The position numbers and the translations under genes are program-made. From Anaerolineales bacterium (GTDB lineage Bacteria > Chloroflexota > Anaerolineae > Anaerolineales > Villigracilaceae): a stretch of 64,000 nt of DNA. The DNA is taken from positions 271,032 through 335,031 of the forward strand of contig JACMLM010000071.1 of the NCBI GenBank assembly GCA_014379595.1, read 5' to 3'. Of the stretch, positions 1-7,316 are shown in pieces (the first letter of the stretch is position 1; each line of letters begins with the position of its first letter). The notes beneath the pieces are model-generated. The model saw only the letters and a list, made by a program, of their open reading frames with translations. It was not told the origin of the DNA and did not search any database.

Positions 1-887
1 TGCAAGGCGCGCTGCAACATTGCATCCCCTGCTACCTGCTCGGCAAAGAGATGAAGATATCTTCTCTCTTTTACCAAATGCGCCATGAAAGAGGTCTTAC
101 CCACGCCGGCTTCGCCGACCAACAGGAACGCGCCCGATTTGCGGCTTGGGTCATTGAGGAAGGCGTCCACTTTGGCAGTTAGCCAGTCACGACCAACAAA
201 CTCGTCTACTCGCACACGCTGAAACACGGAATCAGGCGGAACATAAAAATCGTTCAGCTTGTCAAACGCGCCTGTATAATAAGTATTGTAAATATTTGAA
301 ACGTTGATTTGATTGCCATCGCCAACGATGACATTCGAGTCTTTGATATCCCCTTCAACCTTGAGAGCGATTCTTTCGTACTCGCTTGCGATCTTTAATG
401 CGGCAGCAAGTCCGCGAGTGAGTTCTTTGGTCAGCTTTTCGATCTCGGCTTCGATGTGTGGCAGGCTGTCCAATGCGCGAGAGTCAAACAGGGCTTGAAA
501 TGCCTGCTCGGCTTTGAGTTCCGCTTCGAGCCAGAGCAGAAAATCCGCCATTGGTTTTGTTGTCTTGCTAGCAAACTCAGGCTTTGCGCCAATAGATTTT
601 GCCCAGATTTGTGCCAGCAAGGCTGGGTCAGGGTACTGGTTGCGAATCAACAACTTCGAGATTTCAGGAACGGCTTTGCCTGTTAGGAATGTTTTGTCAA
701 ATAGGGAGTTTGCATAATCAGGATATTGGCGGACAAATGCGGTATAGGCCCGCGCCAATGCTTTTTGAAAAGCCAGTTTGGCAGGGTCCCGTTTCAGCCA
801 AGTTTTCAGAGTCTCGGCAGGATCGAGTTTGTCAATCGTGTAGGAGATGACCGCGTCTGCAACGCTTGCAAATAAAGAAGAGAGCAT
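1..887 (-). CDS. STAND/NACHT-like P-loop NTPase, 5' part (truncated by window edge)
   Basis: Reading the minus strand from an ATG at 887 gives 295 codons without a stop, so only the N-terminal part is in the window. Residues 1-170 are helix-rich and resemble the helical N-terminal domains found in front of bacterial NACHT proteins. Around 183-204 is an Asn/Gly/Val-rich linker (NVIVGDGNQINV) of a kind often seen before the NTPase of NLR-like proteins. A P-loop GEAGVGKTS follows, with Lys at about 264, preceded by an 'EFVGRDWL' region as in AAA/STAND proteins. The sensor region lies beyond the edge. Bacterial relatives include signal-transducing and antiphage STAND proteins. That role here is inference, and the effector and sensor cannot be judged. 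Confidence 0.75.
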   Translation of the reverse strand, partial: MLSSLFASVADAVISYTIDKLDPAETLKTWLKRDPAKLAFQKALARAYTAFVRQYPDYANSLFDKTFLTGKAVPEISKLLIRNQYPDPALLAQIWAKSIGAKPEFASKTTKPMADFLLWLEAELKAEQAFQALFDSRALDSLPHIEAEIEKLTKELTRGLAAALKIASEYERIALKVEGDIKDSNVIVGDGNQINVSNIYNTYYTGAFDKLNDFYVPPDSVFQRVRVDEFVGRDWLTAKVDAFLNDPSRKSGAFLLVGEAGVGKTSFMAHLVKERRYLHLFAEQVAGDAMLQRAL

Positions 888-1082
888 TCTTTTACCGTGT
901 CATTACTGTGTTTGTTTTAGAAAAAAATTCGTCAATACAATATTTAGCGTTACGGCATGAGCTAGGTTTTTCTTTTCGTTGAGGGGCGCAAATCCCCGCA
1001 GCATGAAGTCCAGTATACAACACAGACAAGACTTAATGCAATTCTGTTATATATTTTTACTTTTCAAATCTAAACAGAATAG
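888..1082. other. intergenic spacer without recognisable gene
   Basis: Between the divergent NTPase gene and the Ig-like remnant I see only AT-rich sequence and a short GGGG/CCCC hairpin near 980-1000. No open frame here has a plausible ribosome-binding site or recognisable protein sequence. Confidence 0.5.
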
Positions 1083-1313
1083 CTGGTCGCAAATCCAATC
1101 GTTTATTCATGGAAGCCTTATGTCTCACAGTTGGATGAAAACACTTACCAAATCGGTGATATGGTCACAATTACTGCCCAGTTCGATTCAGGTGGCACAG
1201 GCTTAAGTGGCGTTACCGTAACGGCAATTCCAGAAAGCCTTTATCGTAGCAATGCTGCCTATATTTTGGCGGTAGATAGAGATGGATTCGGAAACGCCCA
1301 ATGGTTGAACTAA
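1083..1313 (+). pseudogene. remnant of an Ig-like (Big-type) domain protein
   Basis: After an in-frame stop at 1080 this frame reads about 76 residues that look like the C-terminal end of an extracellular beta-sandwich domain: 'YQIGDMVTITAQF', then a short Gly-rich turn, 'LSGVTVTA', and a closing 'DRDGFGNAQWLN'. The order (hydrophobic strand, GxxLxGVxVTA, D-x-x-G-x-A-x-W) is typical of bacterial Ig-like folds in surface proteins. There is no start codon with a Shine-Dalgarno sequence and no upstream coding sequence, so it is probably the 3' relic of a deleted gene. A chance open frame cannot be excluded. Confidence 0.35.
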
Positions 1314-1352
1314 TTCATAGGTAGACACATTTATTTCAGAATCGTATCGTAT

Positions 1353-1382
1353 TTGAAAGAAGCGTCTTGGTTTCTCTATAGT
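1353..1382 (+). promoter_or_regulatory. sigma-70-type promoter of the DnaE-like polymerase gene
   Basis: TTGAAA (1353-1358) and TATAGT (1377-1382) are separated by 18 bp. Transcription would begin near 1389, some 20 nt before the ATG at 1409. Confidence 0.55.
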
Positions 1383-1399
1383 ACAACAAAAAACTGTAC
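1381..1399. promoter_or_regulatory. palindromic operator candidate over the polymerase start site
   Basis: GTACA (1381-1385) and TGTAC (1395-1399) form an inverted repeat with a 9-bp centre. It overlaps the end of the -10 hexamer and the expected start site, so a bound repressor would block initiation. Error-prone DnaE genes are commonly SOS-controlled, so a LexA-type repressor is the obvious candidate. The box is not a known consensus that I can cite for this phylum. Confidence 0.4.
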
Positions 1400-1408
1400 A
1401 ATCAGGAA

Positions 1409-4393
1409 ATGTACATCCATCTCGTAGCACATTCCGCATACTCTTTACAGGAAGGGCTAGCAACTCCAGCCGATCTTGTGCAAGCTGCACAGGCTCATAG
1501 CATGTCTGCTCTTGGACTCACCGATCATCGCCTACTTACAGGAGCGGTTGAATTTGTCTCTGCGTGCAAGCAAGCTGGTATTCAACCCATCCTTGGCTTG
1601 GAAATTGACTTCGAACATGGCCCGTTACAGCTTCTGGCAACAAGTGAAGAAGGTTGGTCCAATCTTTGCAGGTTAAGCAGTTCCCTTATGCTTCGTGAAA
1701 TTCCAGAAACAGTTTGTACACTAGCAACATTAGATTTATATTCCAAAGATCTGATTGCATTGAGTAATATCCATCTTGATGAACTTAAAGACATTTTTCA
1801 AGATCGCTTATATGTATCCCTATCAAACCCATCCGAGGCAAATCGTCTTTCAGACCTTGCCCGAAAGTTGAAACTGCCGACTGTCATCACGCATCCCATT
1901 TATTATCTTTCCCCTGAACAAGCACGATTACAAAAAACCCTTACCGCCATTCGGTTGAATCAACCGCTGAAGGATATTTCATCCAATGCAATGGCGCCAG
2001 TAGACTCATACTTCATGAGTGCGCATGAAATCGAAACCCGTTTTCAGGATCATCCCGAAGCGTTAGCCGCCACTGTAGAAATTGCAGAACGCTGTCGCTT
2101 CGACTTGCCGATTGGCAAGTCGCATATGCCCACTGTTCCCTTGCCCCTTGGAGTTTCAGCCACTGAATTTCTGCGTCAAAAAGCATTTGCGGGAGCACAG
2201 ACTTTATACGGCGAGATAACTCCTATCATTCAAACACGCATCGACCATGAACTGAGTGTAATTGCTCGTGCAGGTTTCGAACCAATATTCCTGATTGTTG
2301 AAGAAGTCCTGAATTACGCACGCAAAACTGGTGTGCCTTTTTCTTCAAGAGGCTCTGCGGCCTCCTCTCTGGTTGCACACTGTCTGGGAATTACTGGCCC
2401 CGATCCAATGCGGCTCAATCTGTATTTTGAAAGATTCTTAAATCCTGCACGCGTTACTCCACCTGATATTGATACAGACTTATGCTCGCGGAGACGCGAT
2501 GCAGTTATTCAGCATGTCTTCGATACGTATGGTGAAGATCGTGTGGCAATGGTTGGGACGATTAATCGGTTCCGTCCACGCTCGGCATTGGGAGGGGTTG
2601 CAAAAGCGTACGGACTCGAATCTTCGAAAGTGCGCGAGATGGTCAATCAATTACCGTATGCCTTTTGGGCAAAGTTTGAAGCAGCACAGGAAGGACAAGC
2701 CCCGCCTTCTCCTTTTGCAGACTTGCGGATTTCATATCCGCACCATCAACAAATCTTTGATGATGCAGAAGCAATCTTAAAACTTCCCAGGCATCTTTCG
2801 GTACACGCAGGTGGCTTGATTGTGGCGCCTAATGCATTAACGGATCTTGTGCCCTTGATGCGATCTGGCAGTAAAGGCATTGTCATTACACAACTTGATC
2901 TTGAATCAGTAGAAGCATTAGGGTTAGTGAAGATCGATCTACTGGGCATCCGAGGCTTGACTGTCCTTGGTGATGTAGGCGAATTCATCACAGAAAGCAA
3001 ACCAGAGCAGTATGTCAATCTGGTTTCCGCGCTTGATGATATTCCTTCTGAGGATGAACAAACATCTCAACGTGTAGAGACGGGACAGACTATCGGCTGT
3101 TTTAATATTGAAAGCCCAGGCATGCGTTCCACGCTAAAAGAAATCCATGCCCGCAGTGAAGATGACATCATGGCAGCGCTTGCATTGTATCGCCCCGGTC
3201 CACTCACAGGCGGACTGAAGGATGCTTTTGTTCGTCGCTTCAAGGGTGAAGAGAAGGTCAGTCATTTACATCCAGCATTGGCTCCCCTTTTGGATGAGAC
3301 TTTTGGTGTGATTCTATATCAAGAGCAAGTTTTGAGAATTGCGAACGAGCTGTCGAATTTCAGTCTTGCAGAAGCCGATCTCCTGCGCAGAGCAATGAGT
3401 CACTTTGACCCGGGCAAACGTATGCAGGAACTGCAGCGGAAATTCGTCAGTGAAGCGGAGAGCAAGAGCGGTGTTCCTTCATCTATAGGTGAACGAGTCT
3501 GGGAAATGATGGCAGCATTCGCAGGATACGGTTTTCCCAAAGCACATGCCGCTTCCTATGCAAGAGTTGCGTGGCGGTCGGCATGGTGCAAGACATATTT
3601 TCCTGCACAATTTATGGCAGCCGTATTGGCGAATTGGGGTGGCTACTATAGTCAGCGTGTTTATTTGAGCGAAGCGCGACGCATGGGACTCTCTGTCCGC
3701 CCGCCACATGTCAATTGGGCAAGAGGCAATTTTCAGGTTCGAAATGCTGCGCTGTATATGGGACTAGATCAAGTTAAAGATTTGACTCGTCGAACAATTA
3801 ATAGAATTATCGAGCTTGCCCCCTTCCATTCTTTGGATGAATTTCTAACTCGCGTTGATCCTCGCGAGCAGGAGGCAATCAGCCTAGCACGAGCAGGTGG
3901 ACTTGAAGGGCTTGGGACAATCCCAGCTATTTTGCGCCGATTGGAAAGCGGTTGGCAAGCGGGTCAGATGAGTTTGTTTGGTTGGGATGATCATGCGGAT
4001 GACTGGACGCTCGAGCAAAAAGTCAACGCGCAAGTGGAGTTGTTGGGGGTAAGTTTGGAAGCACATCCACTCGAAGTGGTAGCTGATCAAATTTCGAAGG
4101 GTGGTTCTATCTCAACAGCGGATGCGGCGGGCAGGCTCGGACAACGCGTGACTGTCGCTGGGATTCGACAGACTTCCCATCGCAGCCGCACAGCAAAGGG
4201 TGAGCCAATGTTGTTCCTTACTATAGAAGACTTAACAGGCTCACTGGATGTGATCGCCTTCCCCAATACGTATCGTATCGCGAAGGAATTACTGAATTCC
4301 AATTCTCCGTTTTTGGTAACAGGTATGATGGAAATGGATACTTCGCGCGGCGAGCCGTATTTGAGGGCGGAGAAGGTGACGAAGTTGGGGTAG
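1409..4393 (+). CDS. dnaE: DNA polymerase III alpha subunit, short error-prone (DnaE2/ImuC-like) type
   Basis: This 994-residue family C DNA polymerase starts with a PHP domain (H4 and H8 of 'HLVAHSAYS', then 'GLTDH'). The catalytic core has the acidic pair in 'PDIDTDLCSRRRD', a third Asp in 'KIDLLGIRGLT', and the conserved 'ESPGMR' and 'ALYRPGP' motifs. Then come the 'GYGFPKAHAASYA' segment and a C-terminal OB domain ('TVAGIRQTSHRSRTAKGEP'). It ends after the OB fold and lacks the tau-binding tail of the roughly 1160-residue replicative enzyme. The motif wording after the thumb, 'FMAAVLANWGGYYS', also favours the translesion DnaE2/ImuC class. No imuA or imuB lies nearby. AGGAA just upstream supports the ATG at 1409. 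A role in damage-induced synthesis is inferred. It could instead be a second house-keeping alpha subunit. Confidence 0.85.
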   Translation: MYIHLVAHSAYSLQEGLATPADLVQAAQAHSMSALGLTDHRLLTGAVEFVSACKQAGIQPILGLEIDFEHGPLQLLATSEEGWSNLCRLSSSLMLREIPETVCTLATLDLYSKDLIALSNIHLDELKDIFQDRLYVSLSNPSEANRLSDLARKLKLPTVITHPIYYLSPEQARLQKTLTAIRLNQPLKDISSNAMAPVDSYFMSAHEIETRFQDHPEALAATVEIAERCRFDLPIGKSHMPTVPLPLGVSATEFLRQKAFAGAQTLYGEITPIIQTRIDHELSVIARAGFEPIFLIVEEVLNYARKTGVPFSSRGSAASSLVAHCLGITGPDPMRLNLYFERFLNPARVTPPDIDTDLCSRRRDAVIQHVFDTYGEDRVAMVGTINRFRPRSALGGVAKAYGLESSKVREMVNQLPYAFWAKFEAAQEGQAPPSPFADLRISYPHHQQIFDDAEAILKLPRHLSVHAGGLIVAPNALTDLVPLMRSGSKGIVITQLDLESVEALGLVKIDLLGIRGLTVLGDVGEFITESKPEQYVNLVSALDDIPSEDEQTSQRVETGQTIGCFNIESPGMRSTLKEIHARSEDDIMAALALYRPGPLTGGLKDAFVRRFKGEEKVSHLHPALAPLLDETFGVILYQEQVLRIANELSNFSLAEADLLRRAMSHFDPGKRMQELQRKFVSEAESKSGVPSSIGERVWEMMAAFAGYGFPKAHAASYARVAWRSAWCKTYFPAQFMAAVLANWGGYYSQRVYLSEARRMGLSVRPPHVNWARGNFQVRNAALYMGLDQVKDLTRRTINRIIELAPFHSLDEFLTRVDPREQEAISLARAGGLEGLGTIPAILRRLESGWQAGQMSLFGWDDHADDWTLEQKVNAQVELLGVSLEAHPLEVVADQISKGGSISTADAAGRLGQRVTVAGIRQTSHRSRTAKGEPMLFLTIEDLTGSLDVIAFPNTYRIAKELLNSNSPFLVTGMMEMDTSRGEPYLRAEKVTKLG

Positions 4394-4506
4394 ATAATCT
4401 CATTATGTGGAGCTGCCGATGTTTGAAAGAATTAATATCCAGGGTCCATTTTGATGATGCATTTTTTATTATATCGACTTCTACGGGCCAATCACCTAGG
4501 TAACTT

Positions 4507-5154
4507 CTAAATTATTACCCACACATACAAATTCTTCGGGCCATGCACACCAAGAGTGACCGTCAACTCTATATCCGCAGTACGGCTAGGACCAGTGATG
4601 AAAACTAAATAATTGCTATTCTTTGCTTCTGCAAAGACTTGGTGCATATCTGCACGCAATATTTCAGGACGAACAATAGCTAAATGAATTCGCGGCAAAA
4701 GTGAAACAGCACGTGGTTTTTCAGTAGAGGAATATAAAGCAAGTGTCCCAGTTTCGGGTAAGAGAAAATCCGCTTCGGTGATTCCCAAGTCACATTGTGC
4801 CATTTCGTGTTTATCAGCGTTGGGGGAGATAAGTTTGATATTGAAAGAGTTAAGAATTTCTGTAACACCTAACTGCCTGAGGTGTGGAGTCTGCCAAACT
4901 GTTGCTGTACGAATATTTTGATCAGTAATGAGAGTCTCCAATGCAAAGTCAATTCCATCAGGTGAAAGTTTTTGCCCTATACCAGAAAGTTTTTTAATTT
5001 CATTTAGAAAGGTTTCGATTTCAGATTCCACTGATTCGGGTTGACGAGGCTGATAGATAGCAGGGCGCAAGCTCAAAGGAGCCCCCTGCGGGGATGATAT
5101 CTGATCGGTGCGACCTAAAGATTTTCGAATATTTTCGAGAATGGGGTTTGTCAT
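4507..5154 (-). CDS. lutC: lactate utilization protein LutC (LUD domain)
   Basis: This LUD/YkgG-family protein of 215 residues is the third subunit of the LutABC L-lactate oxidase, which oxidises L-lactate to pyruvate in the cytoplasm. The family pattern is visible: 'LLPETGTLALYS' in the centre and 'FITGPSRTADIE' near the end. I chose the ATG at 5154 (MTNPILENIRK) because it overlaps the lutB stop as ATGA, giving translational coupling. It is the last gene of the long rhamnose operon, where it would consume the L-lactate made from L-lactaldehyde. No convincing terminator is seen in the 113 bp before the convergent dnaE end. Confidence 0.88.
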   Translation of the reverse strand: MTNPILENIRKSLGRTDQISSPQGAPLSLRPAIYQPRQPESVESEIETFLNEIKKLSGIGQKLSPDGIDFALETLITDQNIRTATVWQTPHLRQLGVTEILNSFNIKLISPNADKHEMAQCDLGITEADFLLPETGTLALYSSTEKPRAVSLLPRIHLAIVRPEILRADMHQVFAEAKNSNYLVFITGPSRTADIELTVTLGVHGPKNLYVWVII

Positions 5155-6578
5155 TTTGTAGAATCTTTTTCTTTCTTCCACCAATTTCTAAAGCTTGCAG
5201 TGAAAGATGGCAATGGACGAGCTTTTGTCCAACGGCTGAGAGGATAGGGCGCATTGGAAATCCAATTTCCGCGTTTGAAAATTGACATGAATGTTGGGAG
5301 CACGCGAGTGCCAAAACGATAGAGCCAGTTTTGGGCTAAGGCAAATGAAGCAAGGGACGCAGTCACACGAATTGATGTTGAAAGCGTGGGCTTTGAAAAT
5401 TCATCGCCTTGTGAAACACGCCGACGAAGATGTCGAAGAATGGTCGGGATGGGAATCTTAACAGGACAAACATCTGCACATGCGCCACAAAGTGTGGAAG
5501 CGAAAGGAAGTTCGCGGGCGGCTTGCGTGCCAAGCATTTGCGGTGAAAGAATCGCACCGATTGGACCAGAGATAAACGAACCATACGCAAAGCCGCCAAC
5601 GTTTTTATAAACGGGACAAACATTCGCACATGCGCCGCAACGAATACATTTAAGCACGTCGCGTCCAACAGGGTCTTTGAGAATTTTTGACCTGCCGTTA
5701 TCAAGAAGCACAAGATGAAATTCTTTTGGTCCGCCCTCGCCCTCAGCATGGCGAGGGCCTGTGATGAATTGTGTATACGTGGACAGCTTTTGTCCTGTTG
5801 CAGAACGCGCCAGCAATTTAAGAAACACAGTAAGTGAGTCCCAGTCGGGAATCACTTTATCAATGCCAACGACTGCGACATGAATATCAGGCATAGTTGT
5901 ACACATACGACCATTGCCTTCATTCGTGACCATAACCAACGTGCCAGTTTCAGCGATCAGAAAATTTCCACCAGAGATTCCCATCTCTGCGGATAGAAAT
6001 TTTTCACGCAGAGTTTCGCGTGCAATCCGCGCCAATTCAATCGGGTCGTTGGGCGCATCAATTCCAAGATGCTTACTAAACAACACGGCAATCTCTTCCT
6101 TCGTGAGATGCACAGCAGGCACAATAATATGCGACGGACCCGTGCCCGCAAGTTGAATAATGTATTCACCAAGATCAGTTTCAAGTGATTCGATACCTGC
6201 CGCTTCAAGCGCTCGGTTTAGATGAATTTCTTCAGTTGCCATTGATTTGGATTTGACAACTGATTTGACCTTATTTTCTTTTGCGATTTGCAACACGATC
6301 TGACGTGCATCTTCGCCTGATTCTGCCCAATGGACATGTCCACCCGCTGACAGCACTGCCGCTTCCAAATGAGTGAGATACCCATCCATATTTTCGATGG
6401 TGTGCTGGCGAATATCAGAACCTATCTGACGTAATTCTTCCCATTGTGGAAGTTCTGCTACACGTGCAGCGCGCCCACTGACAAAACGCCCAGTGGCTTG
6501 CTGTACTGCAAGCGGAATGCTAGTTGGGACATGTTCGCTATATTCTTCAAATCCAATATAGGGTGAGGTTTCGTTCAT
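5151..6578 (-). CDS. lutB: lactate utilization iron-sulfur protein LutB
   Basis: This 475-residue protein has an N-terminal LUD domain (about 60-300, with 'LIAETGTLVMVTNEGN' and 'FITGPRHAEGEG'). A ferredoxin-like region carrying two [4Fe-4S] motifs follows, 'CIRCGACANVCPVY' at about 310 and 'CGACADVCPVKIP' at about 360. This is the LutB/YkgF layout at normal family length. In Bacillus LutABC is needed for growth on L-lactate. LutB carries the electron-transfer clusters. It starts 3 bp after lutA and overlaps lutC by 4 bp, so the three are co-translated. It sits directly downstream of the rhamnulose-phosphate aldolase/lactaldehyde dehydrogenase gene, so L-lactate from rhamnose is the likely substrate. 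I see no strong ribosome-binding site of its own. Confidence 0.92.
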   Translation of the reverse strand: MNETSPYIGFEEYSEHVPTSIPLAVQQATGRFVSGRAARVAELPQWEELRQIGSDIRQHTIENMDGYLTHLEAAVLSAGGHVHWAESGEDARQIVLQIAKENKVKSVVKSKSMATEEIHLNRALEAAGIESLETDLGEYIIQLAGTGPSHIIVPAVHLTKEEIAVLFSKHLGIDAPNDPIELARIARETLREKFLSAEMGISGGNFLIAETGTLVMVTNEGNGRMCTTMPDIHVAVVGIDKVIPDWDSLTVFLKLLARSATGQKLSTYTQFITGPRHAEGEGGPKEFHLVLLDNGRSKILKDPVGRDVLKCIRCGACANVCPVYKNVGGFAYGSFISGPIGAILSPQMLGTQAARELPFASTLCGACADVCPVKIPIPTILRHLRRRVSQGDEFSKPTLSTSIRVTASLASFALAQNWLYRFGTRVLPTFMSIFKRGNWISNAPYPLSRWTKARPLPSFTASFRNWWKKEKDSTK

Positions 6579-6581
6579 TTT

Positions 6582-7307
6582 TTATTTCGATGCTAATAAA
6601 TCAATAATATGCATCGCGCGGACTTTTGAACCTGCTTTATGTAATCCACCTGCCACGTTCATCAAACAGCCTGGTTCACACATCACAACAGTATCCGCTC
6701 CGCAGGCAAGAATATCATTGACTTTATTTTCCATCATCGAACGGCTGACTTCTGGAAAAGTTACAATGAACGCGCCACCAAATCCACAACAGGTCTCTTC
6801 TTCTTTGAGAGAAACAAACTCCAACCCTTTTACTGAATTGAGCAATGTCTTTGCTTCGGTTTTGAGTCCCATCTCACGTAGATAGTGACAAGTGGCATGG
6901 TAAGTCACTTTATGCGGATACACGGCACCTACATCTGTGACTTTCAAAACATTTACCAAATATTCTGTAAATTCAAAGGTGCGAGACGCGATATCAATTG
7001 CAAGATCATGCTCTGATATTCCTTCTGGAAATAGTTCTGCGTAATGATGTTTGATCATGCTGACACATGAACCAGAGGGTGCAACAATTGGCGCATCGCT
7101 TTTTGAAAATGCTTTCAGGAAATTTAAAGCAACACCCTTTGTTTTGTCTTCAAAGCCGTTGTTAAAAAGAGGTTGGCCACAACAAGTTTGTTCGGGAGGA
7201 AACATTAATTCCACACCTAAATCTTCCAAAATGCGCGTCATGCTTTTTAGCGTAGATGTGTAAAATTGATCGCCAAGACAGGTGATAAAAAGTTGTGCTT
7301 TAGTCAT
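6582..7307 (-). CDS. lutA: lactate utilization protein LutA (CCG-domain Fe-S protein)
   Basis: A 241-residue member of the GlpC/HdrB-like family, with the two cysteine-rich CCG motifs that bind an Fe-S cluster: 'CCGQPLFNNGFE' at about 41 and 'CCGFGGAF' at about 172. The length matches LutA/YkgE. With LutB and LutC it forms the L-lactate-oxidising complex and passes electrons onward, probably to the quinone pool. The ATG at 7307 lies 9 bp after the end of the aldolase fusion gene, in the same operon. No good Shine-Dalgarno is visible, which suggests coupling to the upstream gene. A generic glycolate or heterodisulfide reductase subunit is less likely given lutB and lutC next to it. Confidence 0.9.
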   Translation of the reverse strand: MTKAQLFITCLGDQFYTSTLKSMTRILEDLGVELMFPPEQTCCGQPLFNNGFEDKTKGVALNFLKAFSKSDAPIVAPSGSCVSMIKHHYAELFPEGISEHDLAIDIASRTFEFTEYLVNVLKVTDVGAVYPHKVTYHATCHYLREMGLKTEAKTLLNSVKGLEFVSLKEEETCCGFGGAFIVTFPEVSRSMMENKVNDILACGADTVVMCEPGCLMNVAGGLHKAGSKVRAMHIIDLLASK

Positions 7308-7316
7308 TGGAATTTG

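Noticed and set aside
979..1206. 75-codon frame in the left spacer
   Set aside because: No ribosome site, no recognisable sequence, and it overlaps the more protein-like Ig relic in another frame.
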